Source: Camelus bactrianus
Taxonomy: Eukaryota > Chordata > Mammalia > Artiodactyla > Camelidae
Direction of reading: 5' to 3'
NCBI RefSeq assembly: GCF_048773025.1
Contig: NW_027413957.1
Span: 4,464,001 to 4,528,000, forward strand
DNA: 64,000 nucleotides
Shown here: in pieces, positions 44,006-55,615 of the stretch
Position numbering within the stretch: position 1 is the first letter of the stretch
How the letters are laid out: every line of letters begins with the position of its first letter
The notes under the pieces: model-generated
Told to the model about the DNA's origin: nothing
Seen by the model: the letters and a program-made list of their open reading frames with translations, nothing else
Database searches by the model: none
Made by a program: the position numbers and the translations under genes

Positions 44006-44828
44006 TCAGGCCCCCTTTCCAGTGCTTTCTCCTGGGTAGCTGAGGTATATTCTACGGCACTGCCAAGATGTACGAAATTTTCATAGATCTGGTGCAAAAG
44101 CCTAAAAGCCTGGGCCTGCCGGCCTGCCTCGCTATTCCTACCCCTTGCGGCCCCCACTCCCCCCAGCCATGCCTGCTACAACTGAACCCACTTCTGATTT
44201 GGCTTCTGAGCTTGATTATCGTTATTCAGGCCTTTCCTCTGCTAGTTAAGGACATTTGGCTGCTGCTTCTGCTTGGACACTGTTGCTACACTTGGGATTT
44301 CTACCCCCAGTGGATCTGAGCTCTCGAGCAAAGTGTAGCCTGTGACAGTAAGTAGAACAGGAGGCGAGGGTGGTGCATTTTGTGGCAGGAATGGGGCCCA
44401 AGCCACAAACTGCTGTACAGGTGTGTCCCTTTTGTGCATGTTTCTGGATTTTTGAGTTATCTTAGTGGTGCAGGATGACTTATTTCTTATGTTCTGAGCT
44501 TTTACATAAGAAATAGGTCATTCCACTGACATAGCCAGCTCAGAGACTCTACATGATGAGCTGTGAGTGCATGTAGTCACCGCTCTCCTTGAGGTGGTCC
44601 CCAAAGGTTGGAGTTTATTCTGCACTTCCTGGACCTCTCTACCAGCCCAGGATAAGGCTATCACTCACGACATGACCTAAGCCAATAAACGGCCCCATCT
44701 TCTTATCCTCTTTTTTTTAGGTTTTCCCCACTGGGAACTACATATTTTAAAATATTCCCCCATATTAACTGCAATTAATTATTTGAATAACTTTCTTTAC
44801 TAACTGTACTTATGAAGTAATAATTAAT
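44006..44828. other. Unassigned stretch
   Basis: No gene or repeat was recognised. A 10-base word 'cataagaaat' recurs in inverted sense near 44480-44515 ('atttcttatgt' and 'acataagaaat'), giving a small hairpin-capable pair. Confidence 0.4.
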
Positions 44829-44843
44829 GAAACTCTTCCTTTT

Positions 44844-44945
44844 TTATTTTTATTATTTTTTTGATGGAAGTATTGGGGATTGAACCTAGGACCCTGTGCA
44901 TGCTAAGCACACACGCTATGAGTGAGCTGTATCTCCCCAACCCCC
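44844..44945 (-). mobile_element. Camelid Vic-type SINE, reverse
   Basis: The plus strand shows 'ggggattgaacctaggaccc' (reverse B box region) and 'gtgcatgctaagcacacacg', then a decayed A box. Duplications 'aaactcttcctttt' (44829 onward) and 'aaaccttccccttt' (44946 onward) flank it. It is more diverged than the other Vic copies, so probably older. Confidence 0.9.
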
Positions 44946-44979
44946 AAACCTTCCCCTTTTAAAAAATGAATTATAAAAG

Positions 44980-45150
44980 GAGCAGGTAACTCATAATCAG
45001 TTTCTTGTCAGTGTGAAATGGCCTCAAGTTCCTCATCTGTAAAATGGGGATGGTGATAGTCTGTATCTCAGGGTTGCTGTGAAGATTCAATGAGATCAAA
45101 CAGTGGCTGACGTGCAGTAGGAGGTCAGGATGGGTTAGCTATGATGGTTG
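44980..45150 (+). mobile_element. MIR SINE
   Basis: The run 'gttcctcatctgtaaaatgg', then 'ggttgctgtgaagattcaat' and 'ggttagctatgatgg', is a 3' MIR. Confidence 0.8.
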
Positions 45151-45605
45151 TGAAGATGAGGCTAAATTACTAGTCGAAAGCCAGAACTGATGGACTTGAT
45201 AAAAATCGTGCCCCAAAGTCAAAGCATTTGTGGCTTTGGCTGCCTGCACAGTCTTAGGGGGATTATATATAAATTCTGTGTCAGGTTGGGAGCATTTTTG
45301 TTTGTTTTGCTTTGAGAACAGCAATCCCTGCATTTCTACCCTCTAGGTGTCTAGGGAACTGATCTAGACCCTTCTCAAGCCAATCTTTTCAGGCTCTACA
45401 ACTTGAGGTTAAAAAAACAGGTAGTATTTTTGTTCCCCACTACACAGAGACGACTGCCTTCAATTTGCCCTGAAGTGCCTCCTTTGGGTTTCAGGATGTG
45501 TACCAGGAGGGCTCGGAAGGAAGCTGTCCTTTCATTTTAGCATCCCCAGATTCAATGACTAAGTCCAGGATGATGTATTTATAGCCTTTAAGGGGGGAGG
45601 TAGTA
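45151..45605. other. Unassigned stretch
   Basis: No gene or repeat was recognised. Confidence 0.3.
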
Positions 45606-45609
45606 AGTA

Positions 45610-45745
45610 GGGTAATTAGGGTCATAAGCTTTGAGTCATGCAGACCTGGCTTCTGCCCCTGGCCCTTTCACTCTCTGAGCCTCTGTTTCCTCACCTACAA
45701 AATGTAGAAAATGATAGTACCTACCTCATAAGCTGGATGTGGGAG
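45610..45745 (+). mobile_element. MIR SINE fragment
   Basis: The sequence 'catgcagacctggcttctgc', 'tgtttcctcacctacaaaat' and 'tagtacctacctcataagct' is MIR. Confidence 0.75.
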
Positions 45746-46417
45746 GGAGTGAGACGGAGCACAGTCAATGGCTACAGTGGCCCTCGTGCAGGGGACACGC
45801 ACAGGAGGGGCAGAGTGCGGCAGGCAGCATCTCGTTTCCTTCCTCCTTGTCTGCGCAGCCGGATCGTGGCCCCTCTCTGCCTCTGTGTTCTCAGGCTGAC
45901 GAGTCCAGACCTCATAGTGTGCCTAGGGAAGAGACAAATGGCGGGATGGTGTCTTGGTTAATGTCAAGCCCATTTCTTCAGGGAAAAAGCAGGCATGCTG
46001 GGAACAGGTGGAAGTGAGCTAACCGCAAGCGGACATCAAACTCACACAGCTGTTGGGGCGTCAGTTGAAGATGATACCATTTCATGATCCCCATCAGCTC
46101 TATCATCGGGAATCCCCAGACAAGCCCCTCAGAGTCTTGGCAAGCTGGTTTCATAAAAGTCCTGCTTCATCCTGGAAGCACATGAGGCTCAAAATCACTC
46201 CGGAGGGGCTGCAGCCTGGGGTAGGAAACCCATAGCCTGCAAGGCCTCAGAGAGGGTCACACTGTCTAGTTAAAAGTTTCTCCTGGAAGCTTGCTGCAAG
46301 GAGCAGGTGAGTATAACACCAGGACCGAGCCGTCCCAAACAGCCTGGTCTCTCCCAGGCCCAGCTGGTTCCCCTCCCGCCGGACCCCCGGGCATTGCATC
46401 AACACGACGCTTGTGCA
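45746..46417. other. Unassigned stretch
   Basis: A GC-richer stretch without a recognised gene. Several overlapping open frames lack domains. Confidence 0.35.
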
Positions 46418-46787
46418 TGAGTTCACTAGGGCTCCATAACAAAGCCTCACAGAATGGGTGGCTGAAACAACAGAAACGTATTGTCTCCCAGTTCTGGAGG
46501 CTGGAAGTCTGGGATCAAGGTGTTGCTAAGGTTGGTTTATTCAGAGGTCTATTGTCTTGGTTGTAAATGGTTGCCATCCCCCATGTCTTCAAGTGGTCTT
46601 CCCTCTGTATGTGGTCCTAATCTCCTCTTCTTATAAAGACACCAAGCAGATTGGATTAGGGCCCACCCTAATGATGTCACTTTAACTTAATTAAAGACCC
46701 TGTCTCCAAATCCAGTCACATTCTGAGGTGCTGGGCATTAGGACTTCACCATATAAATTTGGGGGGACACAATTCGGCCTGCACACA
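46418..46787 (-). mobile_element. MaLR (MLT1-type) solo LTR fossil, reverse
   Basis: The plus strand reads 'agttcactagggctccataa', 'ccagttctggaggctggaag', 'ttggattagggcccacccta', 'aaagaccctgtctccaaatc' and 'aaatttggggggacacaatt', the reverse of an MLT1-like LTR. It resembles the copy at 40406-40792 in type and orientation. It is an ancient relic. Confidence 0.8.
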
Positions 46788-49180
46788 GTGAGCCTGGGGC
46801 CCCAGCCCCCCAGTCTAAGTGAGGTACTGCCTGCCCTTGGAAATATTAGTTTCTTTTCCTCTTCTCCCCTTCTTCTCCTGCCAAATGGAGACCTTGTTCT
46901 CTTGTTCCTAAAACCTCCATTATGGAACTCCTTTACTCTCCCCAGCTGCAAAAGATACACAACCAAACGGCTCTGAGGTCACCCAGCCATGACCTCCTTC
47001 TGACCTTTTCCCTCTGCAGAGCAGTCCCCCGCCCCCGCCTTGCTTTATGGTCTTACAGACTTGAGCCCAGCTTAGTCTCCTCATCCTCGGTTAAAAAGTG
47101 CACACACATTGGGCACAGCGCCTGCCAAGGGACGTGTGAGCGTTTCCAGGACGGCCCAGATTTTAAAAAATCCAATCTCCTTGTCAGACCACGTTTCCAA
47201 TTATGCTTCTCAGTTTGGGATTTGGGAAATGTGGTCACTGTAGGTAGGAGCCTACCTCTTTAGAGGCAGATGCACAATTATGTATAATAATGTACCTCCT
47301 GAAGATGCATAATGAATGATAATTAAGATATTTACATTATGCACATGTGCTTTCAGCCCCAGGACTCCAATTCAAAATGCCAATTGTTCCTTAACATAAA
47401 ATGAGATTCATGACAATTCTTCCTAGAACTTTATCTCAAATGTTTTCTTCCAGCTCTATGAAGTACAAAGGGAGACTGGAATCAGAGTGCTGGTATATCA
47501 CCCATCTTGAATTTTCCAGGCAGTCCAAGTTTCAAAGCATGTGTCCCCGATTGGGGTAAATACAATCTTCATGCAAAAATAATTCAACCATGAGGTTTGG
47601 TTAATTTACTTCTTAAATAGTCAGTTCCATTTTAAAGAACCTACTGGGTACCCCATATGATGACAACCATCGCCTTTTTTAATTTACTAGCAGCTGTTTT
47701 TCTCTTCCCCTTCCCCTCTCACCCATCTCCAAAAAAGGAAAATCTCAGGTCACTTTTGGCTCCCTAGGTGTTTAGTAATGTGTGTGTGAAGATTTGTCAT
47801 TATCATTCCTATTTCCTGTATGATTTCAGTATGTTTAAGAACCTGTTGCCATGCATGGCTCTAATCACCTTGTTGTCACTTCTTTGGATGATGAGAAAGA
47901 AATGCCTAATATTCACTTTAGAGAACATTCTAGAATATATAACTTACAATGCAATTAAATAGATCTGGGGGGTTCTTATCCTGTGTATCTGGTGATGTTT
48001 GAGGTAGAGAGAAGTGGTCGTGAAGTAAAGAGGCACTTCTTTATTTTTTTCCCTCCAGCATTGTACTAGAAAAATTTCAAGTCTATAGCGAACTTGAAAG
48101 AATTTTACAATGAACAGCATTCAAGGGTTTTAGAACTATAAAGACAGCAATCTCCTTTTGGTTTCCCCTAGTACACTCTGACCAGGCGAGCCTGGGCAGG
48201 GGCACTTTGTTCTCTGTCCTTCTGAACAGTATGCACCTCAATGGGACAGTCATTTGTAATCTGAACTAACTGTATGTACTGTCTCAGCAAATGACTGTAA
48301 GTACAGTATATTTCTTAAAATGCCCAAAGGTCTTTGCTATTTAAAGAACACTGGTGACTCCCTTGCCCTGCCTGGGACTGCCCCCACTGTCTGCCCTGAT
48401 CCCAGCCCACCCACTTGTGTATCCCAACTCTCCTTCCAGCTGCAGGGCCAATCATTGGGGAACGTGAACATCTAGACCACGGGGAATATTTAGTTGCTAC
48501 CTCCCAAAGACAGTTTAATGAAGCTGGAAGAAAAATTTTCAAGCAAATGTCACAGGGAACATCCAGCAATCTGAGGTCACCTTATTAGACAGAGAAATAG
48601 CTGTCTTCCCTTTTATTTGGCTCCTGATTCCTGTCAAGCTTGAGTAAATCATAACACAGGGTTATTTCAATTCTTCCTGCCACGAAGGCAAGGCAGATTA
48701 CTAAAATTACAAAATACAGGTGGTAAAAGTACTCGGGGGAGACTGGAGTCCGCATCAATTGGTGCCCACCCAAATGAGTGAGAACTCGAGAGGCTAGAGA
48801 GGCTACTCCCCAAAATAGTCATTTCAAAGGGTTTATTCATTTTAAACAAGTCCTAGCTCTGCATCTGAATTGGAAAATATGTGTGTGTATTAATTATAAC
48901 ATTTATAATACAGAAGGTAATCATAGCTTGTAAATTCTAGACTCTTTAATTCAAAGACTTCAAGGAACTTTACAAGTATCAATTACTTCTTTTAACTTCC
49001 CTGTGAAACAGATACGTATCAGTACAGCCATTTATATTTCTTAACAAGTACTCGACAAACTTTCTTATTTTGGCTTTAAAATTTATATTGGATATAAAAC
49101 ATCTAGTGTGTATATGTGACAATACTTTGCATATATATAACACCTTTTTCCTAAGAGCTCTAAGTACTTAAGAGGTATCT
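46788..49180. other. Long unassigned stretch with a TAAT cluster
   Basis: About 2.4 kb with almost no recognised repeats. The part 47242-47350 combines a hairpin-capable inverted repeat (aggtagg / cctacct, 47242-47257), about seven TAAT/ATTA cores in 70 bp (47275-47345) and a perfect 10-bp palindrome 'gcacatgtgc' (47341-47350) containing an E-box. A weak reverse MIR-like patch lies near 48960-49060. Confidence 0.4.
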
Positions 49181-49196
49181 TCACAAAAGCCTTTGA

Positions 49197-49328
49197 ATAT
49201 CTTGTAATAACCTTTAATGAAAAAGAATATGAAAAAGAATATATGTATATATATGCATGCCTGGGACATTGTGCTGTACACCAGAAATTGACACACTGTA
49301 ACTGACTATACTTCAATTAAAAAAATTA
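49197..49328 (+). mobile_element. Tiny young L1 3' tail
   Basis: This 132-bp copy ends 'gaaattgacacactgtaact' then 'gactatacttcaattaaa', the artiodactyl L1 3' terminus. Identical 12-bp duplications 'aaaagcctttga' flank it (49185-49196 and 49329-49340). Confidence 0.93.
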
Positions 49329-49340
49329 AAAAGCCTTTGA

Positions 49341-49890
49341 GGTAGATAGGATGGGGCACTATCATTTTGGACTTCTAGATGGGAAAACAGAAAAGATGGA
49401 CTTAAGTTGCACTGGCACACAGCAACTGAGTGAAAGGCTGAGATCCACTTTCTTATCCCAGAGAGCAGATTGGGCAAAAACCAATTTCCTGGCAGAACTC
49501 GGTGGAAGAACCACATTCTCAGTAAGCAAAACTCTGAACCTGAGTTTTACTTTTGCATTACTTTCGGGTTGTAGCTAGACCTTTGCTGGGCAAAATCTAA
49601 ATTTCTCATTCTAAAAAATAATGCTTAAAAAGAAATAAATTCCTATTCAACTACTGTAGGAAATGTCAAGATGAACTGTACATGGTCTCAGCTCTCCAGG
49701 AGCTTCTCAAATATCCCCTGAAAGAAGGAACCCCTGTTGATAGGCTAGACTTTATGTCATTACATGAAGGTGAAGGTGGAGGTGATGGGGCCCAGGTGCC
49801 CCAGAGGCTTCCTCCAGAGCTCTGACTTCAAGTAAAGAAAATCAGCCAAACAAGACTGTTCTTCAGGCCCTAGATTTAATGAACAGGATT
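49341..49890. other. Unassigned stretch
   Basis: No gene or repeat was recognised. Confidence 0.3.
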
Positions 49891-49894
49891 GCAG

Positions 49895-50060
49895 GAGTCC
49901 TTCCAAAGCCTTAGGCAAGTCACAAATTCCTTCTCTCAGTTTCTACACCATCTTAAAAGGAAGTTAACAGCCTCCCAGGGAATTTTGCGAAGATGCATTC
50001 ACAATTACCAAACGCTTTGAAGATTGTAAGTGTTGTTCCTATAGTGTCGTGTAGCCTTAG
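49895..50060 (+). mobile_element. MIR SINE, diverged
   Basis: The sequence 'agccttaggcaagtcacaaa', 'ctcagtttctacaccatctt' and 'aaacgctttgaagattgtaa' fits a MIR. Confidence 0.6.
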
Positions 50061-50264
50061 TCAGAAATTCTGCAAGACTTAACTCCTTACTTATTTCTTA
50101 TCCTTTAAATGCACTGAATCCCTTCAGGGTGACTTGAAATGAAAATGTTTATTTGACTCTCATCCAATTCTAGGCAGAATAGGTATTCCTCATTAAGATT
50201 CAAGATAAAATGTAAATATTTCTATTAAGTATTTCTTTATATGCTACATTTAAAAATCTTTGAT

Positions 50265-50400
50265 TGTATTGAGTCAGAACCAGAAAATCAGATGACGCTT
50301 TAGCGATCAATCCCGACCCCTCTCATTTTACAAATGAGAGAACTGAGGCCCAGAGAGGGGAAAGGATCTATCAAGGGTCAAATAGTAGGACAATAGCAGT
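50265..50400 (-). mobile_element. MIR3-like SINE, reverse
   Basis: The run 'cattttacaaatgagagaac', then 'tgaggcccagagaggggaaa' and 'caagggtcaaatagtagg', is a reverse MIR. Confidence 0.75.
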
Positions 50401-50835
50401 TTTCTTGACTCTTTCTACGTTCTGTGCTTTTTCTAAAATGACACTTAACCACGTTCCTTAAAAGACAATAAAATAAAATTTTATCAGAAGATGCAAATTT
50501 TTGATATTTTGCATATACACTGGCACGCATTCACATGCCAGAAATTCGTTCCTCCCTGTCTTCTCTTCTCCACCCAATCCCTTCATTGGTCTTGCTTTCT
50601 TTTCCACAAAGAAGATTGAGGCCAGCAGTGAGAGCGTCCTCAAGCTCCACCCACCACATCTACATAAATACTTATTCTTGTTTGCCACACCCCCACCTTG
50701 TCCCCCCCACAGATAGCAATTCCTTTGGACTCATGACCATAATATCTTGCCCCATCTCTTATACCTTCCCCTAAGCCTATGAAGACATTCCACATGCACT
50801 CATCTACTTTTGAAAAACCATTCCTTAATCCGAAT
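50401..50835. other. Unassigned C/T-rich stretch
   Basis: Probably degraded L2, but no firm landmarks were seen. Confidence 0.3.
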
Positions 50836-50839
50836 CCCT

Positions 50840-51478
50840 CCCTTCCAGAATATTCAACTACCTGCTGGTCTACATGTAAATGTCTCATAGACACCACACA
50901 TTCAACTCATCTGAAATTTAACTCATCCTCTCCACATTCAAACTTGCTTGGTCCCCAGGCTGCCCTTCCCAGTAAGTGACACCAATGGGCTGTTCAAGTT
51001 AGAAACCTGGAATCATTCTTGATTCCTTCCTCCCCATCAAGCTCCTCATCCAACCACTCAGCTTTAATGAGATCATGCCCTTTGACTTTCCAGGTGGCAT
51101 ATGGCACTTGCTACTTAGGCATCACTTGGAACCTTGTTCGAAATGCAAATCACAGACCCACTCCAGATCTGATGAACCAGAATCTGCATGTTAACATGTG
51201 GCTCTTAGACACAATCAAGTTGTGGAAGCACTGCTTTAGGCAGTGTTTGTGAAGGACACAACCACCTCCATCTCTGAGCAGCCTCATGCTTGCTCTCGTT
51301 CTGCAGGTACACTAGCTTTCCATCAGGTCCCTGATCCCCCATGCTCCTTTCCCCCACAAGGCTCAGACACGTGCTGTTCCGATGGCTTGGAACACTCTCC
51401 CCCTTTCTTCATCTGGATAACTCACATTAGCCTTTCTGACCTCAACTCAAATATCATCTGTTCTCTGATCTTCTGGCC
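50840..51478 (+). mobile_element. L2 LINE, split by MER5A
   Basis: The first part reads 'tgtctcatagacaccacaca', 'ttagaaacctggaatcattc' and 'ttgattccttcctccccatc'. The part after MER5A reads 'tgcttgctctcgttctgcag', 'gacacgtgctgttccgatgg', 'aacactctccccctttcttc' and 'ctcaactcaaatatcatctg', the continuation of L2. A second hAT element follows at 51479. Confidence 0.75.
51091..51233 (+). mobile_element. MER5A hAT-Charlie transposon relic
   Basis: The sequence 'taggcatcacttggaacctt', 'gttcgaaatgcaaatcacag' and 'gatgaaccagaatctgcatg', ending 'gtggaagcactg', is a MER5A MITE. It lies inside the L2. Confidence 0.85.
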
Positions 51479-51701
51479 CAGGGGTCAACAGATTTTCTTA
51501 TAAAGGGACATAGTAAATACTGTCAGGTTTGCAAGCTGTGTAGTCTCTCTTGCAACAATTCAACTCTGCCACTGTAGTGCAAAAGCAATCTTAGATGACA
51601 AAACAAATGGGGGTGGCTGACTTCCAGTAAAACTTCATTTGCAAAAACAGATCCCTGGCTGAATAATGGCTTGCAACTCAAAGTCTGCGCTGCCCCCCCC
51701 G
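51479..51701 (-). mobile_element. hAT-type non-autonomous DNA transposon, same family as 43541-43733
   Basis: It begins 'caggggtcaacagattttct' and continues 'taaagggacatagtaaatac' to 'aagtctgcgctgcccc'. That is the reverse orientation of the element at 43541, with both terminal inverted repeats still recognisable. No clear 8-bp duplication was seen. Confidence 0.8.
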
Positions 51702-51875
51702 TTCCCTGTTCTAGACGGGAACAGGAACCCCTGGTATGTGATCTCATAGCACCGTGCACCTTTTCTTCCCCCACTGATCACAGTTTGCTGTTACACATTC
51801 ATTAGAGTAACTTTGGCATCACCACATCAGTATATTCAAACTACGTAAGCCATCAGACCAGATAGGGTCACCTGG
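51702..51875. other. Unassigned spacer
   Basis: This may hold more L2 3' UTR. No firm match was found. Confidence 0.3.
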
Positions 51876-51879
51876 GAGG

Positions 51880-52410
51880 TGGACATAGCTAGAAAAGAGA
51901 AGGCCATGGACTAATCCTCAGGGCACTGCAGGGTTTAGGGGTTAGGAAGAGGAGGGGGAAGCAGCAACAATGACTGAGAAGTTAGTGGTTGGTGAGGTAA
52001 GAGTAAAACCCAAAGAGTGTGGTGTCCTGAAAGCCAAGTGAAGAACATGCTTGAAGAAGGAAACAGTGGCCAAGGGTGCCAAACTCTGTTCCTTGATGAA
52101 GACTGAGCAAGGACCACTGGATCTGACACCAAGGGAGCCACTAGTAGTCCTGACAAGAGTAGTTTTGGGGGAGGAAAGCCTGACTGCAGTGGGTTTGGAG
52201 GAGAATGGGAGGAGCAGAAGTGGGTTCTTTACCAAGTATAGACAACTCTCTGGGTGAGTTTTGCTGTAAAGGGAAGCAGAGCCATGGGGGCAGTAGCTGG
52301 AGGAGGCTGTAAGGTCAAGGGAGGGTTTTAATGATGAGAGAGATTATAGCATGTTCCCATGCGATAGGAAAGATCCAGGAGTAGGGGAAGAACTGATGAG
52401 GAATGAGGTT
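51880..52410 (-). mobile_element. L2 LINE reverse-transcriptase fragment, reverse
   Basis: The plus strand follows reverse L2: 'cctcagggcactgcaggg', 'agagtgtggtgtcctgaaag', 'cctgactgcagtgggtttgg', 'tatagacaactctctgggtg', 'gggcagtagctggaggaggc' and 'aaggtcaagggagggtttt'. Confidence 0.8.
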
Positions 52411-52720
52411 ACGGCCAGTGCAGCTTATCTGATTTGCTCTCACAGGGTGAGGTCTGACACCATAAATCTCCTTGAAAGCTGGGCCATTGGAATGACCAGC
52501 TGGAAAGGCTTGAGTCATGGATACAGTGGCCCTAGAAGAGGCCACCAGGCAGTTTTGTTCAACACTCTCCTGAACAACCTCTGTCCCTACAAACGTTTCA
52601 CTGGACTGCGGGAGTCACACTAATTATAGTCATTTACAGAAACTGCTTAATATTTTGACACAATTACCACACAAATCATTTCTTATTTTAAATTTGTTGC
52701 AAGTCTTATTTGATTATAAT
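52411..52720. other. Unassigned stretch
   Basis: No gene or repeat was recognised; possibly more degraded L2 at its left end. Confidence 0.3.
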
Positions 52721-52725
52721 ACTAA

Positions 52726-54131
52726 TTTTTTTTAAATTGAAGTATAGTCGATTTACAATGCTGTGTTAGCTTCTGGTGCACAGCATAATGATTCAGTTAT
52801 ACATATGTATACATTCCTTTTCATATTCTTTTTCATTATAGGCCATTACAAGGTATTGAATATCGTCCCCCATGCTATACAGTAGGACCTTGTTGTTTAC
52901 CTATTTTATATATAGTAGTGTGTATCTGCAAATCCCAAACTCCCAATTTATCCTTCCCCCATCCCCTTACCCTCCTGGTAAGCATAAGTTTGTTTTTTAT
53001 GTCTGTGAGTCTGTTTTGTTTTGTAAATAAGTTCTTTTTTTTTTAGATTCCACATGAAAGTGATATCATATGACATTGTCTTTCTCTGTCTGGCTAACTT
53101 CACTTAGTATGATCATCTCTAGGTCCATCCATATTGCTGCAAATGGAATTATTTCATTCTTTTTATGCCTGAGTAGTATTCTATTGTATACATATACTAC
53201 AACTTCTTTATCCAGTCCTCTGTCGATAAGACATTTAGGTTGCTTCCATGCCTTGGCTATTGTAAAATAGTGCTGCTATGAATACTGGGGTGCAGGTGTC
53301 TTTTCAAATTTAAAGTTTTCTCCAGATATTTTCTGAATGGGATTGCTGGATCATACAGTAACTCTATTTTTAGTTTTTAAAGGAAACTCCATACTGTTCT
53401 CCATGACAGCTACACCAGCTTATTATATTCCCACCAATAGTGTAGGAGGGTTCCCTTTTCTGCACACATTCTTGAGCATTTATTGTTTGTGGACTTTTTA
53501 ATGATGTCCATTCTGACCAGTGTGAGGTTATACCTCATTGTAGTTTTGATTTGCATTTCTCTGATAGTGATGTTGAGCATCTTTTCATGTGCCTATTGGC
53601 CATCTGTATGTCTTCACTAGAGAGATGTCTATTCAAATGTTCTGTTCATTTTTTGACTGGGTTGTTTATTTTCTTGTTATTGAGTTGTATGAGCTGTTTG
53701 TATATTCTGGAAATAAAGCCCTTGTCAGTTGCTTCATTTGCAAATATTTTCTCCCATTCCATAGGTTGTCTTTTTGTTTTGTTTATAGTTTCCTTTGCTG
53801 TGCAAAAGCTTATAAGTTTAATTAGACCCCATTTGTTTATTTTTGCTTTTATTTCCTTATTGCTTTGGGAGACTGACCTAGGAGAACATTGCTATGACTC
53901 ATGTCAGAGAATGTTTTGCCTATGTTCTCTTCTAGGAGATTTATAGTGTCCTATAAAGGCATTTTGAGTTTATTTTTGTGTATGATGTGAGGGAATGTTC
54001 TAACTTCATTGATTTACAGGTGGCTGTCCAGTTTTCCCAGCACCACTTGCTGAAGAGATTGTCTTTTCTCCATTGTATGTTCTTGCCTCCTTTGTTGTAG
54101 ATTAATTGATTGTAAGTGTGTGGGTTTATTT
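52726..54131 (-). mobile_element. Young-type L1 3' portion, reverse (1.4 kb)
   Basis: The plus strand is the reverse of an artiodactyl L1: T-run, 'aaattgaagtatagtcgatt', the 3' UTR ('gaatatcgtcccccatgcta'), then ORF2 ('gggattgctggatcatacag', 'tcccaccaatagtgtaggag', 'catttctctgatagtgatgt', 'tccccat'-type and 'ccccatttgtttatttttgc'). It is 5'-truncated and has no long minus-strand frame, so it is dead. Confidence 0.93.
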
Positions 54132-55180
54132 AATTTTTTTTTTGTATGTTCAATTTGGATAGGTTCATGTAACAGGACTACCTGCTCCCAACTCAAGAGA
54201 ATTAGAGACCTTATGAAAATATTGACCCAATCAGCTTGAACCATGAAGACAGCAATGACTAGTTCTGTAGGCTCACATATCAATAGGTTTCAATTTAAGT
54301 AAACTCAATACACAAAAACCCAGGCTTATAAAATCAGTGGTGATATTCACATTACACAAACACATTTCACTTTACAAAAACTTGATTTGCAATAGTGACC
54401 ACATTATGTTAACTCAAAGCTTCATTATATATGTATATGTTTGTCATTTACTCCATGTGTGTAATTTACTCACTGGTTTTCAGAAGCACACCTATTACAT
54501 AAATGGGGGCATACCAGCAGCAGCCTCCGGCTCTTGCTGGGAATGAACTGGGAAGCTTAAGAGCACCACTTGGATTTCAGATTATTCTGAGGCAGTCCTG
54601 TCACAATTCCAGTCTTTTCCTGGAGATTTGCCACTGATGTCAAGAACAGCTTCTTTTATGAGAGCTAGGAACCCTGGCAAGGTGTGAATGATACACCGTA
54701 ACTCATGCCTTGTAGCTGGTTCTTGGGAGTTCCATAGCCTAAGTGCCATCCACACAACTAGGTGAGAATCAATTCAAAGCAGTTCAGAGAGGGAGGAAAC
54801 TTATTATGATTCTGTGTTCCATTCCAAAATGTTATTTTAAAGACATATTTATATTGTTAATGAGGACAGGAGCTGTATCAATCTTGTGCACTGAATTGTC
54901 ATGTAATGAAGCCATTGCTCAGAATTCTGATTAGCCCAACAGGTCAGTCAATTCCTCCTGCCCGCCTGACAATGATAAATAGCCAGTGAAGTGCTCCGTC
55001 TGGTAGTGGCCTTCCTCATTTAGAGCGTCTTCACGATCAAAGGGAAATCCCTTGTCTTATATGTGAACTCAATACTCAGATTACGTGGTCAGCCCAAGCC
55101 CTTCTGTCCATACCTCCCCACCTAAGGCTTCTTCCTCCTGCCTGCCAGTTCAGGACTCAAGTGCTGAGCAGACCCACTCG
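54132..55180. other. Unassigned stretch
   Basis: No gene or repeat was recognised. Confidence 0.35.
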
Positions 55181-55184
55181 ACCT

Positions 55185-55320
55185 CCCTTCAAGAAAGGCC
55201 TCTTCTGGGAAATCTTCTTGGATTAATCCCCTCAGAATCCTCCCCCTCCTTAAACCCTCCCTTCTCAGCTCTTGTGTATTCAGATTGGACTGCATTATTC
55301 TGCACTTAGCACACTGCTTC
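55185..55320 (+). mobile_element. Possible L2 3' fragment
   Basis: The words 'aaatcttcttggattaatcc' and 'gcattattctgcacttagca' are reminiscent of the L2 3' end. The match is weak. Confidence 0.35.
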
Positions 55321-55439
55321 GTCAAGTCAAAAGAGAGATGGAAAAAAAGAGTATATAAAGGTGGGCCTGGGACACAGGAAGGAACCCAAATCACTGTCAC
55401 TGCTGGAAGCTCAAAGCTTTGTGAACAATTCTTTCACCT

Positions 55440-55615
55440 CAGTGGTTCTTAACCTTTGGGGATCAAGGGCTCTCTCTGACTCTGATGAGAGCTGAGCTCA
55501 TCTCCTTAGAAATATGTTCATATGCACATACATGCAAAAGGTTGCCCCTGACTTTAGGGAGTTTATGAACCCCACATGGTGCACCCATAGGCCCCAGGTC
55601 AAAAGTCACCAGTAA
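55440..55615 (+). mobile_element. hAT-type MER transposon relic
   Basis: It starts 'cagtggttcttaacctttgg', has 'tatgcacatacatgcaaaag' in the middle and ends 'cccataggccccaggtcaaa'. This is a Charlie-like MITE with inverted termini; the subfamily is not certain. Confidence 0.7.

Noticed and set aside
40406-46787. The two reverse MLT1 LTRs as the paired ends of one provirus
   Set aside because: The 5.6 kb between them contains MIR, MIR3, an hAT and a Vic SINE and no recognisable viral interior; they look like independent solo LTRs.
53551-53946. 131-codon hydrophobic plus-strand frame resembling a membrane protein
   Set aside because: It is the antisense strand of L1 ORF2; A-rich sense sequence gives Phe/Leu/Ile-rich antisense translation.
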